DNA of 64,000 nucleotides from Pseudomonas fluorescens. Lineage in GTDB: Bacteria > Pseudomonadota > Gammaproteobacteria > Pseudomonadales > Pseudomonadaceae. A program made the translations under genes and the position numbers. The notes below the pieces were generated by a model. The model searched no databases, was not told the origin of the DNA, and saw only the letters and a program-made list of their open reading frames with translations. Location of the stretch: contig NZ_CABVHK010000005.1 in NCBI RefSeq assembly GCF_902497785.1, positions 270,863 through 334,862 of the forward strand, given 5' to 3'. Positions 30,071 to 39,249 of the stretch are shown here, one piece after another (the stretch's first letter is position 1; the number at the start of each line of letters is the position of its first letter).

Positions 30071-30817
30071 CTACGGTCTATACAAATGCGCATGCCCCGC
30101 GCGATACAGCGATGACTCACTGAACTGATCACTGCCCAACACCCGTCCCACCAGAATCAACGCCGTGCGCCGAAACCCCTTGGCCTCAACCTTCCCGGCA
30201 ATATCCGCAATCGTTCCCACTACCCAATCCTGATCCGGCCATGTCGCCCGGTGAATCACCGCAATCGGGCAATCCGCGCCGTAATGCGGCAGCAACTCAA
30301 CAAGAATTTTGTCCAGATGATTAACCCCCAAGTGGATCGCCATCGTTGCCCCATGCTGCGCCAGGCTCGCCAATTCTTCACCGGCCGGCATCGCGGTCTT
30401 GTCGGCATAACGGGTGAGAATCACGCTTTGCGACACGTCCGGCAAGGTCAATTCAGCACCTAACAGCGCTGCACAGGCCGCCGTAGCGGTCACTCCGGGG
30501 ATGATTTCAAACGCAATATCGAGCTCGCGCAGGTAACGAATCTGCTCGCCAATCGCGCCATACAGACCCGGATCACCGGAATGCACCCGAGCCACATCCT
30601 GACCGTTGGAGTGGGCGGTCTTGATCAGCTCAATGATCTGTTCCAGGTGCAGCTCGGCACTGTTGATCACCTGCTCGGCGCGGTGACCTTCGAGCACGGC
30701 GGCGGGCACCAGTGAGCCGGCGTAGATGATCACCGGGCAGCTGCGGATCAGCCGTTGGCCTTTGACGGTAATCAGTTCCGGGTCACCGGGACCTGCGCCA
30801 ATGAAGTACACGGTCAT
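30071..30817 (-). CDS. cobM: precorrin-4 C11-methyltransferase
   Basis: 248 residues of the tetrapyrrole methylase family. The N-terminal VYFIGAGPGDPELITVKG binds SAM. The GSLVPAAVLE and VHSGDPGLYGAIGEQ segments are typical of CobM/CbiF, which methylates C-11 of precorrin-4 in the aerobic cobalamin pathway. It is the last gene of the riboswitch-controlled run cbtB-cbtA-cobE-cobM, 82 nt after the cobE stop codon. Confidence 0.94.
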   Translation of the reverse strand: MTVYFIGAGPGDPELITVKGQRLIRSCPVIIYAGSLVPAAVLEGHRAEQVINSAELHLEQIIELIKTAHSNGQDVARVHSGDPGLYGAIGEQIRYLRELDIAFEIIPGVTATAACAALLGAELTLPDVSQSVILTRYADKTAMPAGEELASLAQHGATMAIHLGVNHLDKILVELLPHYGADCPIAVIHRATWPDQDWVVGTIADIAGKVEAKGFRRTALILVGRVLGSDQFSESSLYRAGHAHLYRP

Positions 30818-30899
30818 GGTCGTATCCTGTGAAAAAGGGTGCGGGCACGTCTTACAGATGAAGATTGCTCATGATCAAAGGCGAGGATTATCGGAGATT

Positions 30900-31313
30900 T
30901 TACCCAGTGCAAGCCAACGCCAGAGTCGCCTGGGCGTATTTTTGCCGGGTGATCAGCAGTTTTGCCGGTGCTTGAGCCAGCTGTTCTGCAAGGGCGAGGG
31001 CGGCACTTTCGGCGATGCCGTAACAGCCCGTGCGTTCGAAGGCGATCTCCGAGCGGTGGCTGAGCCGGGCTTGATAACCGGCCAGTTGCTCACTGCTGAA
31101 GTACGTCAAGGGCAGCGCCAGCTGCGCCGCAAGTTCGATCAGGCCAGGTTCATCACGCTTCAGGTCGATGCTGGCAAGGGCACTGATCCGGTGAAGTTCG
31201 ATGTGATGCGCCTGTAATGCCTGATCGAGCAACGCCCGCAGCGTGCTGACGGGGCAGCCGCGCTGGCAGCCCAGGCCGACCACTAACGTCGGCGCCGTGC
31301 CGGCTTCGGTCAT
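30900..31313 (-). CDS. cobE: CobE/GbiG C-terminal-domain cobalamin protein
   Basis: 137 residues matching the CobE (CbiG C-terminal) family: LVVGLGCQRGCPVSTLRALL, RISALASIDLKRDEPGLIELA, a serine-rich sugar-like LTYFSSEQL and the C-terminal TGCYGIAESAALALA. It belongs to the aerobic corrin pathway, with its exact step unclear. The start ATG 31313 overlaps the end of cbtA by ATGA, so the longer upstream frame is rejected. It is coupled to cbtA and lies upstream of cobM. Confidence 0.88.
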   Translation of the reverse strand: MTEAGTAPTLVVGLGCQRGCPVSTLRALLDQALQAHHIELHRISALASIDLKRDEPGLIELAAQLALPLTYFSSEQLAGYQARLSHRSEIAFERTGCYGIAESAALALAEQLAQAPAKLLITRQKYAQATLALACTG

Positions 31314-32014
31314 GCGGGGTATTGGCCATCGTTTTTGCGGCGGAACAACCAGGCGCTGATCAGGCCCAGGGCCAGCCAGAACACTACGTTGGTCAGCTGC
31401 GAAGCGATTTTGAACTGCGATTCCAGCGCTTGCGGCGCGAGCATCGAATGCACTTCCGGTTGCGGCGCGCCGATCACGTGCGGAACGGCGAGAATCGCCA
31501 CACCGAGGATTTTCATCAGCCAGTGACGGCTGAACACGATTAGCGCGATGCCGACGGCGGTAGACGCTGCGGTGCCAATCCACCAGACCTGCCTTTGCGC
31601 CAGATCGGCTGCGGCAGTGCCCGGCAGTTCCGGTGGCAGGCCCAGGGTCGGCGCCAGTACAAACGTCGCGTACCCGGCCAGGCCCCAGAGCAGGCCTTGA
31701 GAGGTTTTGGTCGGCGCACGCAAGGTATAGAGGCCCGCAAGCATCAGTGCAAAACCAACGGCGACCACCAGATTGCCACCGGTCGTGGACAGCACGCGCT
31801 GCCAGCCGTCTTCCGGTTCCCAGGCTTCGCCATCGTGAGTGTGCGCGGCGACACCGGCGGCGTGTTCGTGAACTTCAACGGTGGCCGTCCCGGATGTTTC
31901 GTAGGTCTCGGCTTGCAGAATCAGTGGAGACACCCAGAAACTCTGCAGCAGGGTCAGCAACAGGGCGGCTAGCAGTCCGGTGAAACCTGCGGTTTGCGCG
32001 ATACGCTTGATCAT
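31310..32014 (-). CDS. cbtA: CbtA putative cobalt transporter subunit
   Basis: 234 residues with about five membrane helices. The His/Glu-rich loop after the first helix (VEVHEHAAGVAAHTHDGEAWE) suits cobalt binding, and LWGLAGYATFVLAPTLGLPPELPG is typical of CbtA. CbtAB are B12-riboswitch-controlled proteins proposed as cobalt uptake systems. The start ATG 32014 is 11 nt after the cbtB stop. Confidence 0.92.
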   Translation of the reverse strand: MIKRIAQTAGFTGLLAALLLTLLQSFWVSPLILQAETYETSGTATVEVHEHAAGVAAHTHDGEAWEPEDGWQRVLSTTGGNLVVAVGFALMLAGLYTLRAPTKTSQGLLWGLAGYATFVLAPTLGLPPELPGTAAADLAQRQVWWIGTAASTAVGIALIVFSRHWLMKILGVAILAVPHVIGAPQPEVHSMLAPQALESQFKIASQLTNVVFWLALGLISAWLFRRKNDGQYPA

Positions 32015-32025
32015 GTCGGCAGGTC

Positions 32026-32217
32026 TCAATGGCACGGGAACGCGGAACTGTGACGGGTATCGTGTGCAGCGTTGTGCACCGCTTCGATGTGCGAGAAACC
32101 GGCGAAATACACCAGGCACGCACCGAGGATCGAGGCGCAAACGGCGGCGGTCAGGCGTTGAGTCAGGGTCGTGGTGGTGCTGGCGGTGGTGTGATTGGTG
32201 CTGCTGATGATCGACAT
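32026..32217 (-). CDS. cbtB: CbtB putative cobalt transporter subunit
   Basis: 63 residues with one membrane helix (LTAAVCASILGACLVYFAGF) and the CbtB C-terminal His-rich tail (HIEAVHNAAHDTRHSSAFPCH, in part), a likely metal-binding patch. It is the first gene behind the minus-strand cobalamin riboswitch, with GAGGG before ATG 32217, and is followed closely by cbtA. Confidence 0.92.
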   Translation of the reverse strand: MSIISSTNHTTASTTTTLTQRLTAAVCASILGACLVYFAGFSHIEAVHNAAHDTRHSSAFPCH

Positions 32218-32351
32218 GGCGCATCCCTCTGGTCTGTCAGCGGGTGAATAGAGCGCATGGAAGACCCCTGCGAACCGGGCTCGCAGAGAGGCAAACAGCG
32301 CCCGCCCACCGCGGGTTTGTCATTCAGTGATCGCAAGGGTCACTGTGTGTT

Positions 32352-32555
32352 GCGGGCCGGTCTCCGGGCTCACGAGGGGTTTTGGCGTTCACCGAAACCT
32401 GCAAGCATCACCTTCCCATGCCGAACAGCTGGCACAGTGGATCTGACGCTTCGCTCGCTTACCGTTGCGGGGGCAGCACCGGACTGACATGGCTTTGAGT
32501 AAAGCACATGATTCACCGGTTTCCCGTTTCACCCTGTGAAGGGCACCCGTAACAA
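32352..32555 (-). promoter_or_regulatory. cobalamin riboswitch controlling cbtB-cbtA-cobE-cobM
   Basis: On the minus strand the conserved elements occur in order: GGTGCTGCCCCCGCAACGGT, then CCACTGTGCC with GGCATGGGAAGG, and the B12 box GTGAGCCCGGAGACCGGCC (32354-32372). Downstream, before cbtB, lie GC-rich hairpins that could be the terminator or sequestering stem. High B12 should switch the operon off. Confidence 0.93.
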
Positions 32556-32617
32556 GGTGCGTAGGAGAGCATGGGCGGGGGTTGGGCGTCAATTGGCAGG
32601 GGTTCTCAATTGCTCTG

Positions 32618-32702
32618 TGTAGGAGCTGCCGAAGGCTGCGATCTTTTGATCTTGTTTTTCTAAAAGCTAAGTCAAAAGATCGCAGCCTTCGGCAGCTCCT
32701 GC
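32618..32702. repeat. REPIN, family C, between the two riboswitches
   Basis: An inverted TGTAGGAGCTGCCGAAGGCT pair with a spacer of about 30 nt, in the gap between divergent cobalamin leaders. The rest of the 842-base gap between cbtB and cobW is leader RNA. Confidence 0.9.
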
Positions 32703-32760
32703 AGGGGGATGCTGGCAGTCAGGTGATTGACCCGCCCCAAGACGATGCGTAGCCTTGCGC

Positions 32761-32952
32761 TTTCGAGGTTCTTCGGCTCAGGCCGAAGCTAAGAAGGGAA
32801 CGCGGTCAATGCCGCGGCTGCCCCCGCAACTGTGAACGGTGATGTTCGCTGCCACGCCACTGCAAACGCTGTCCAGCGGGTTCGCGGGAAGGCGCAGCGA
32901 ATGCCAATCCAAGATTGGCACACCGTCAGCCAGGAGACCTGCCTCGACACAG
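32761..32952 (+). promoter_or_regulatory. cobalamin riboswitch controlling cobW-cobN-chlID
   Basis: The plus strand shows GCCGCGGCTGCCCCCGCAAC (32811-32830), GCCACTGCAAACGCTGTCC, the GGGAAGGCGCAGC element and the B12 box CAGCCAGGAGACCTGCC (about 32927-32943). The first gene, cobW, starts about 110 nt later. It mirrors the divergent riboswitch on the other strand. Confidence 0.95.
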
Positions 32953-33060
32953 ATTCTCACTACAACCGGGCGGGGTGATCCGGTGGCGAACTCTTCCGCG
33001 CGCGCGTGCGCCGCAGCGATTGTCGTCCCGTATGCCCGCCACCTTGCCAAAGGGCATCCG

Positions 33061-34122
33061 ATGAAAACACTGGCCAAACTTCCCGTCACCATCGTTACCG
33101 GCTTTCTCGGCTCGGGCAAAACCACGTTGCTGCGGCACATGCTCGACAACGCCCAAGGCCGGCGTATCGCGGTGATCGTCAACGAATTCGGCGAGCTGGG
33201 CATCGACGGCGAAATCCTCAAGCAGTGCTCCATCGGCTGCACCGAAGAAGAAGCCAATGGTCGCGTGTATGAACTGGCCAACGGCTGCCTGTGCTGCACC
33301 GTCCAGGAAGAATTTTTCCCGGTGATGCGTGAATTGGTGGCCCGTCGTGGCGACCTCGATCACATCCTCATCGAAACCTCGGGCCTGGCCCTGCCGAAAC
33401 CGCTGGTCCAGGCCTTCCAGTGGCCGGAAATCCGCAGTGCCTGCACGGTTGACGCAGTGATCACCGTGGTCGACAGCCCGGCCGTGGCCGCCGGCACGTT
33501 CGCGGCGTTCCCGGATCAAGTGGATGCCCAGCGCAAACTCGATCCGAACCTGGACCACGAATCGCCGCTGCACGAGCTGTTCGCCGACCAACTGGCCAGC
33601 GCCGACCTGGTGATTCTCAACAAAGCCGACCTGATCAGCCCCGAAGACCTGGCCCGCGTACGCCTGGAAGTCGCCGAAGAATTGCCGCCCGCGGTCAAAG
33701 TCATCGAAGCCAGCAGCGGTCGCGTGCCACTGGACGTGTTGATCGGCCTTGGCGCCGGTTCCGAGGAACACATCGACAGCCGTCACAGCCATCACGATCA
33801 CCACCATGAAGGCGAGGATGATCACGATCACGACGCGTTCGACTCCATCTCCATCGAACTGCCGCAAGCCGACGAAAGCCTGCTGATGGACGCGCTGACC
33901 CAATTGGTGGTCAAGCACGGCATCTTGCGTGTGAAAGGCTTTGCCGCGATCCCCAATAAACCAATGCGCCTGCTGATTCAGGGCGTGGGCACGCGTTTTG
34001 ACAAGCATTTCGACCGTCAGTGGGGCGCCGAAGAAGCACGCACCACGCGCCTGGTGTTGATCGGTCAGGAACTGGACGCCGCGCACCTCGAAGCGCAACT
34101 GCGTGCCGCGCTCAGCGTTTAG
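33061..34122 (+). CDS. cobW: CobW GTPase, cobalt chaperone for cobalamin synthesis
   Basis: 353 residues of the G3E/COG0523 GTPase family. It has the Walker A GFLGSGKTT (14-22), the metal-binding CxCC motif (Cys76, Cys78, Cys79 in NGCLCCT) and the NKAD guanine motif. The linker RHSHHDHHHEGEDDHDHD (about 240-257) is an exceptionally His-rich metal store. A C-terminal CobW domain follows. It probably delivers cobalt to the CobN chelatase. cobN starts 3 nt after its stop. Confidence 0.95.
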   Translation: MKTLAKLPVTIVTGFLGSGKTTLLRHMLDNAQGRRIAVIVNEFGELGIDGEILKQCSIGCTEEEANGRVYELANGCLCCTVQEEFFPVMRELVARRGDLDHILIETSGLALPKPLVQAFQWPEIRSACTVDAVITVVDSPAVAAGTFAAFPDQVDAQRKLDPNLDHESPLHELFADQLASADLVILNKADLISPEDLARVRLEVAEELPPAVKVIEASSGRVPLDVLIGLGAGSEEHIDSRHSHHDHHHEGEDDHDHDAFDSISIELPQADESLLMDALTQLVVKHGILRVKGFAAIPNKPMRLLIQGVGTRFDKHFDRQWGAEEARTTRLVLIGQELDAAHLEAQLRAALSV

Positions 34123-34125
34123 CCC

Positions 34126-37100
34126 ATGCACCTGCTCAGGACCCAGCCCGGCGGTTTCGTCTCGGATGACAACATTGCCGACCTTGGACAAACCCCCGCC
34201 GAGCTGGTGATCCTGTGCAGCGGCGATTCCAGTCTGGCGCTGCTCGCCGAAGCGGCGCAGCAATTGCCTGACGATTACCCGAGCGTGCGCCTGGCCAACC
34301 CGATGCAGGTGCAGAATCACGCCTCGGTCGATCTATACGTCGATGAAGTGCTGCGCCACGCCAAGGTGATTCTGATTTCGTTGCACGGCGGCATCGCCTA
34401 TTGGCGCTACGGCATCGAGCGGCTGGTCGAGCTTTCACAGCGTGGTGTGCAGCTGATTCTGGTGCCCGGCGACGATCGCCCGGACCCGGAACTCAGCGAC
34501 CTGAGCACCGTTGCCGTCGAAGACCGCGACCGGCTCTGGCATTACCTGCGCCAGGGCGGCATGGCCAATGCCCTCGACCTGTTTCGCTGCCTGGCCAATC
34601 GCTGGCTGGAACGCGACTACACCTGGGCCGAACCGCACACCCTGCCGCGTACCGCGATTTACCATCCGCACAAAAGCCCCGCCGAACTGGCGGATTGGCA
34701 AGCCGACTGGCACGCCGATCAACCGGTGGCGGCGGTGCTGTTTTATCGCTCGCATCTGCAAGCGGCGAACACCGCGTTCATCGATGTTTTCTGCCAGCGT
34801 TTGCAGGCGGCGGGGTTGAACCCGTTGCCGATTGCCGTGGCCAGTCTGAAAGAGCCCGGCTGCCTGTCGGTGGTCGAGGACTGGCTGGACGACGTCGGGG
34901 CCTCGGTGATTCTCAACACCACCGGTTTCGCCCAATCCAGCCCCGAAGCGCCGCACCTGCGCCCGTTTCGCCGCAACATCCCGGTGATCCAGGCGATTTG
35001 CGCTCAGGACAACGAGCCTGCCTGGCGTGCCAGCGAGCAGGGCCTCGGGCCTCGGGATCTGGCGATGCACATTGCATTGCCGGAACTGGACGGACGGATC
35101 ATCAGCCGCCCGATCAGTTTCAAGGACCTGGCGTGGCGCAGCGAGCGCAGTCAGTCCGATGTGGTCTGCTATCGAGCTGCGCCTGAACGGATGGATTTTG
35201 TCGCTGAACTGGCGCGACGCTGGGTCGATCTGGCGCGGGTGCCGAACAGTGAAAAACGCATCGCGCTGATCCTCGCCAATTACCCGACCCGCGATGGCCG
35301 GATTGGCAATGGCGTCGGCCTCGATACCCCGGCAGCCGCGCTGAATATCCTGTGCGCGCTGCATGACCAAGGTTATCCGCTACCGGCCCAACTTCCCGAC
35401 AGCGGCACGGCGTTGATCCAGCAATTGCTCGGCGGCGTCAGCAACGACCTCGACACCCTCGACCAGCGCCCCTGTCATCAAAGCCTGGCGCTGGATGACT
35501 ACAACCAGATGTTCAACGCCTTGCCGGAGGCCAATCGCCAGGCCGTGCTGGAGCGCTGGGGCACACCGGACAGCGATCCGATGTTTCGTGGCGGGCGGAT
35601 GATGATTGCCGGGCTGCGTTTGGGCCTGACCTTTGTCGGTATTCAGCCGGCGCGGGGTTATCAGGTCGATCCGAGTGCGGTGTATCACGACCCGGATCTG
35701 GTGCCGCCGCACGGTTATCTGGCGTTCTATTTCTGGTTGCGCCACACCTACGGCGCCCACGGCGTGATCCACGTCGGCAAGCATGGCAACCTCGAATGGC
35801 TGCCGGGCAAAGGCGTCGGTCTGTCGCAAAACTGCTGGCCTGACGCGTTGCTCGGGCCGCTGCCGAACATCTATCCGTTTATCGTCAACGACCCGGGCGA
35901 GGGCGCCCAGGCCAAGCGGCGCACGCAAGCGGTGATCATCGATCACCTGATGCCGCCGCTGACCCGCGCCGAAACGTACGGGCCGCTGCGCAACCTGGAG
36001 TTGCTGGCCGACGAATATTACGAAGCGCAACTGCTCGACCCGCGCCGCGCCCGGGAACTGCAACGCGACATCCTGCAACTGGTGCGCGATACGCACATCG
36101 ACCGTGAGCTGCTGCTCGACGAGAAGCTCGACAGTGACGCCGATGCTGCGATTTGGCTGCCGCGTCTCGACACCTATCTGTGTGATTTGAAAGAGTCGCA
36201 AATCCGCGACGGCCTGCACATTTTCGGCGAGTCGCCGACCGGGCGTTTGCGCATTGATACGTTATTGGCGCTGCTGCGCATTCCCCGGGGCGACGGGCGC
36301 GGGGCGCAGTCGAGTGTGCTGCGGGCGTTGGCCAAGGCGTTCGAGTTGCGGTTTGATCCGCTGGATTGTGAGTTGGCCAAGCCCTGGACCGGGCCTCGGC
36401 CAGACGCATTGCAATGTGTCAGCGACGAAGCCTGGCGCACCGCCGGCGATACCCGCGAACGCCTCGAACTGTTCGCCGCGCAACTGATTGAGCAAGTTCT
36501 GAATACCAACCCCGATCCCCGTGGAACCGTGCTTTTGTGGCGAGGGGATTTATCCCCGTTGGACTGCGCAGCAGTCCCATTTTCCGGGGCCACTTCGCGA
36601 CCCAACGGGGATAAATCCCCTCACCACAAAAGTCCACTCCCACAGGAAGCAAGTTGGGCAGAGGTCCACGCCATCCTCGACAACCTGCGCGAAGTCGTGG
36701 CGCCACGCCTTGACGCCTGCGGCCCCGCCGAGATGCGCGGTCTGCTTGACGCCCTGAGCGGCCGCTTCGTCCCGGCCGGCCCCAGCGGCGCGCCGAGTCG
36801 TGGCCGGCTGGACGTGCTGCCGACCGGGCGCAACTTTTACTCGGTGGACGTGCGCAACCTGCCGACCACCACCGCGTGGCGCATCGGTTTCCAGTCGGCC
36901 AACCTGATTCTTGAGCGGCATTTGCAGGACCACGGCGATCACCTGCGCCAGCTCGGCCTGTCAGTCTGGGGCACCGCGACCATGCGCACTGGCGGCGACG
37001 ACATTGCCCAGGCGATGGCGCTGATGGGTGTGCGGCCGGTCTGGGCGACGGGCAGTCAGCGGGTCGATGACTTCGAGATTCTGCCGCTGAGTCTGCTCGA

Positions 37101-38019
37101 CCGTCCACGGGTGGACGTGACGTTGCGGGTGTCGGGGTTCTTCCGTGATGCCTTCGCCAATTTGATCCGGCTGTTCGACGCGGCGGTGCAAGCCGTCGCC
37201 GCGCTGGATGAGCCGGACGACCTTAATCCGTTGGCCGCCAAAGTCCGCGCCGAGCGTGAAGCGCTGCTGCAATCGGGGCTGGATGAAGAGGGCGCCAGGC
37301 GGCAGGCTGGCTGGCGCATCTTCGGCGCCAAACCCGGTGCTTACGGCGCGGGCGTGCAGGGCGCCATCGACGGGCGTTTGTGGCAAAGCCGCGAGGATTT
37401 GGCCGAGGTGTATCTCAATTGGGGCGGCTACGCTTATGGCGGTGCCGACGAAGGCACCGCCGCCCGCGAACAGTTCGCCCAGCGCCTGAGCCAGGTGCAA
37501 GCGGTGCTGCAGAATCAGGACAACCGCGAGCATGACGTGCTCGATTCCAACGACTATTACCAGTTCCAGGGCGGCATGCTTGCTGCCGTGGAAAGCCTCA
37601 GCGGCGCAGCGGCGGCCAGTTATCACGGCGATCACAGTCAGCCGGACTTGCCGAAAATCCGCACGCTGAAGGAAGAGTTGAACCGGGTAATTCGCTCGCG
37701 GGCGGCCAACCCGAAGTGGATCGACGGGGTGAAGCGCCACGGCTACAAAGGCGCGTTTGAACTGGCGGCCACGGTCGATAACCTGTTTGCCTTCGATGCC
37801 ACCACGCAGTTGATCGACGATCACCAGTACGCGTTGCTGGCCGATGCGTATCTGCTGGACCCGGCGACTCGGGAATTTGTTCGCGAGCACAATCCACAGG
37901 CCCTGCGCGACATGACCGAACGGATGCTCGAAGCCCAGCAGCGCGGGATGTGGCAGGAACCGGGCGAGTACCGCGAGGCGCTGGAGAACCTGTTGCTGGA
38001 TATAGAAGAAGACGGATAG
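34126..38019 (+). CDS. cobN: cobaltochelatase large subunit CobN
   Basis: 1297 residues, the large porphyrin-binding subunit that inserts Co2+ into hydrogenobyrinate a,c-diamide with an ATP-driven I/D pair. Typical segments include RPISFKDLAW, GVGLDTPAAALNIL, HVGKHGNLEWLPGKGVGLS, RDTHIDRELLLDEKL and YAYGGADEGTAAREQF. Residues about 803-843 are encoded by an in-frame REPIN (36532-36632), giving a foreign WRGDLSPLDCAAVPFSG-type stretch not expected in the family. The frame is otherwise intact. It is coupled to cobW (3-nt gap) and is followed by another copy of the same REPIN before the chlI gene. Confidence 0.95.
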   Translation: MHLLRTQPGGFVSDDNIADLGQTPAELVILCSGDSSLALLAEAAQQLPDDYPSVRLANPMQVQNHASVDLYVDEVLRHAKVILISLHGGIAYWRYGIERLVELSQRGVQLILVPGDDRPDPELSDLSTVAVEDRDRLWHYLRQGGMANALDLFRCLANRWLERDYTWAEPHTLPRTAIYHPHKSPAELADWQADWHADQPVAAVLFYRSHLQAANTAFIDVFCQRLQAAGLNPLPIAVASLKEPGCLSVVEDWLDDVGASVILNTTGFAQSSPEAPHLRPFRRNIPVIQAICAQDNEPAWRASEQGLGPRDLAMHIALPELDGRIISRPISFKDLAWRSERSQSDVVCYRAAPERMDFVAELARRWVDLARVPNSEKRIALILANYPTRDGRIGNGVGLDTPAAALNILCALHDQGYPLPAQLPDSGTALIQQLLGGVSNDLDTLDQRPCHQSLALDDYNQMFNALPEANRQAVLERWGTPDSDPMFRGGRMMIAGLRLGLTFVGIQPARGYQVDPSAVYHDPDLVPPHGYLAFYFWLRHTYGAHGVIHVGKHGNLEWLPGKGVGLSQNCWPDALLGPLPNIYPFIVNDPGEGAQAKRRTQAVIIDHLMPPLTRAETYGPLRNLELLADEYYEAQLLDPRRARELQRDILQLVRDTHIDRELLLDEKLDSDADAAIWLPRLDTYLCDLKESQIRDGLHIFGESPTGRLRIDTLLALLRIPRGDGRGAQSSVLRALAKAFELRFDPLDCELAKPWTGPRPDALQCVSDEAWRTAGDTRERLELFAAQLIEQVLNTNPDPRGTVLLWRGDLSPLDCAAVPFSGATSRPNGDKSPHHKSPLPQEASWAEVHAILDNLREVVAPRLDACGPAEMRGLLDALSGRFVPAGPSGAPSRGRLDVLPTGRNFYSVDVRNLPTTTAWRIGFQSANLILERHLQDHGDHLRQLGLSVWGTATMRTGGDDIAQAMALMGVRPVWATGSQRVDDFEILPLSLLDRPRVDVTLRVSGFFRDAFANLIRLFDAAVQAVAALDEPDDLNPLAAKVRAEREALLQSGLDEEGARRQAGWRIFGAKPGAYGAGVQGAIDGRLWQSREDLAEVYLNWGGYAYGGADEGTAAREQFAQRLSQVQAVLQNQDNREHDVLDSNDYYQFQGGMLAAVESLSGAAAASYHGDHSQPDLPKIRTLKEELNRVIRSRAANPKWIDGVKRHGYKGAFELAATVDNLFAFDATTQLIDDHQYALLADAYLLDPATREFVREHNPQALRDMTERMLEAQQRGMWQEPGEYREALENLLLDIEEDG
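36532..36632. repeat. REPIN, family D, inside the cobN coding sequence
   Basis: A 101-bp near-palindrome: left arm CTTTTGTGGCGAGGGGATTT and its complement on the right, around GGACTGCGCAGCAGTCCC. The arms differ at one base. The reading frame of cobN passes through it without a stop codon. Confidence 0.93.
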
Positions 38020-38022
38020 CAC

Positions 38023-38200
38023 TGTGGTGAGGGGATTTATCTCTGGTGAGGGGATCTGTGGTGAGGGGATTTATCCCCGCTGGACTGCGCAGCAGTCCCA
38101 TTTTTGGGGCCGCTTCGCGACCCAACGGGGATAAATCCCCTCACCACAGATAAATCCCCTCACCACAGATCCCCTAGCCACAGTTCTCTCACCACAAGGC
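38023..38200. repeat. REPIN cluster, family D, downstream of cobN
   Basis: Several GTGGTGAGGGGAT half-sites. A full element (about 38056-38153) has the same core (GGACTGCGCAGCAGTCCC) as the copy inside cobN. It lies between the cobN stop and chlI (231-nt gap), so the chelatase transcript must pass through it. Confidence 0.9.
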
Positions 38201-38250
38201 TCCGTTAGTAACTCACTGATGTGCCCACCGACCATGACTGAGAATTTACG

Positions 38251-39249
38251 ATGACCGACACTCCCCATTTCCCGCTCTCCGCCGTGGTCGGCGCCGACGA
38301 TCTGAAACTCGCGCTGTGCCTGACTGCCATCGACCCGAAAATCGGCGGCGTGTTGATCGAAGGTCCACGCGGTATGGCCAAATCGACGCTGGCCCGGGGG
38401 CTCGCGGACCTGCTGGCCAGCGGTCAATTCGTCACCTTGCCGCTCGGTGCCACGGAAGAGCGGCTGGTCGGCACCCTCGATCTCGATGCGGCCTTGAGCG
38501 AAGGTCGCGCGCAGTTTTCTCCCGGCGTGCTGGCCAAGGCCGACGGCGGCGTGCTCTACGTCGATGAAGTCAATCTGTTGCCCGACCACCTCGTTGACCT
38601 GCTGCTCGACGTCGCCGCCAGCGGCACCAACCTGATCGAACGCGACGGCATCTCCCATCGGCATTCGGCGAAGTTCGTGCTGATCGGCACGATGAACCCG
38701 GACGAGGGCGAATTGCGCCCGCAGCTGCTCGACCGCTTTGGCCTGAACGTCGCCCTCAGCGGGCATACCGCGCCGACCGAACGTGGCCAGATCATCCGTC
38801 GGCGGCTGGATTTCGACAGCGATCCGCAACGCTTCTGCGCTGAATGGGAACGCCAGCAACAAGCTTTGCGCGAGCGCTGTGAACGAGCCCGCAGCACGCT
38901 GGCGAGCATCCCCCTCGACGATCAGGCGCTGGCGCAGATTACCCAGCGTTGTTTTGCCGCCGGGGTCGATGGCCTGCGCGCCGACCTTGTTTGGCTGCGC
39001 GCCGCTCGCGCCCATGCCGCGTGGCGAGGGGCGAACGCCATTGCCGAAGAAGATATCGAGGCCGTCGCCGAGTTCGCGTTGCGTCATCGTCGCCGCGAAC
39101 CCTCGCCTCCCGCACCGCAGCAAGCGCAACCGCCGTCCGGGCAGAATTCCACTGCGGGGGAAGGCCAGGGCCAGTGGGGCGAAATGCCCGCGCAAGCGCT
39201 GCCGGTCGGTGCTCGCCGTGAGGTGCCGAGCTGGCCAAAAAAGCCCTAG
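38251..39249 (+). CDS. chlI: ChlI-type AAA+ chelatase ATPase (zero-frame product of chlD gene)
   Basis: 332 residues. AAA+ Mg/Co-chelatase I-subunit features: Walker A variant EGPRGMAKST (37-46), Walker B GGVLYVDEVNLL, sensor FVLIGTMNPDEGELRPQLLDRFGL. Residues 285-332 form a Pro/Gln-rich linker (PSPPAPQQAQPPSGQNS) of the kind that joins I- and VWA-domains in ChlD/BchD, which suggests the frame is designed to continue. It ends at TAG 39247-39249, directly after an A AAA AAG slippery heptamer. The termination product supplies the I subunit; the frameshift product supplies the D subunit. Confidence 0.9.
   Translation: MTDTPHFPLSAVVGADDLKLALCLTAIDPKIGGVLIEGPRGMAKSTLARGLADLLASGQFVTLPLGATEERLVGTLDLDAALSEGRAQFSPGVLAKADGGVLYVDEVNLLPDHLVDLLLDVAASGTNLIERDGISHRHSAKFVLIGTMNPDEGELRPQLLDRFGLNVALSGHTAPTERGQIIRRRLDFDSDPQRFCAEWERQQQALRERCERARSTLASIPLDDQALAQITQRCFAAGVDGLRADLVWLRAARAHAAWRGANAIAEEDIEAVAEFALRHRRREPSPPAPQQAQPPSGQNSTAGEGQGQWGEMPAQALPVGARREVPSWPKKP

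Noticed and set aside
38071..39195. 374-residue minus-strand frame opposite chlI
   Set aside because: chlI carries clear AAA+ motifs; the opposite frame runs into REP sequence and has no motif.
39237..39249. Sequencing error or pseudogene explanation for the chlI/VWA frame break
   Set aside because: The heptamer phase, the internal Shine-Dalgarno-like site, the perfect hairpin at 5 nt and the long open -1 frame together argue for a functional signal, although re-sequencing would settle it.
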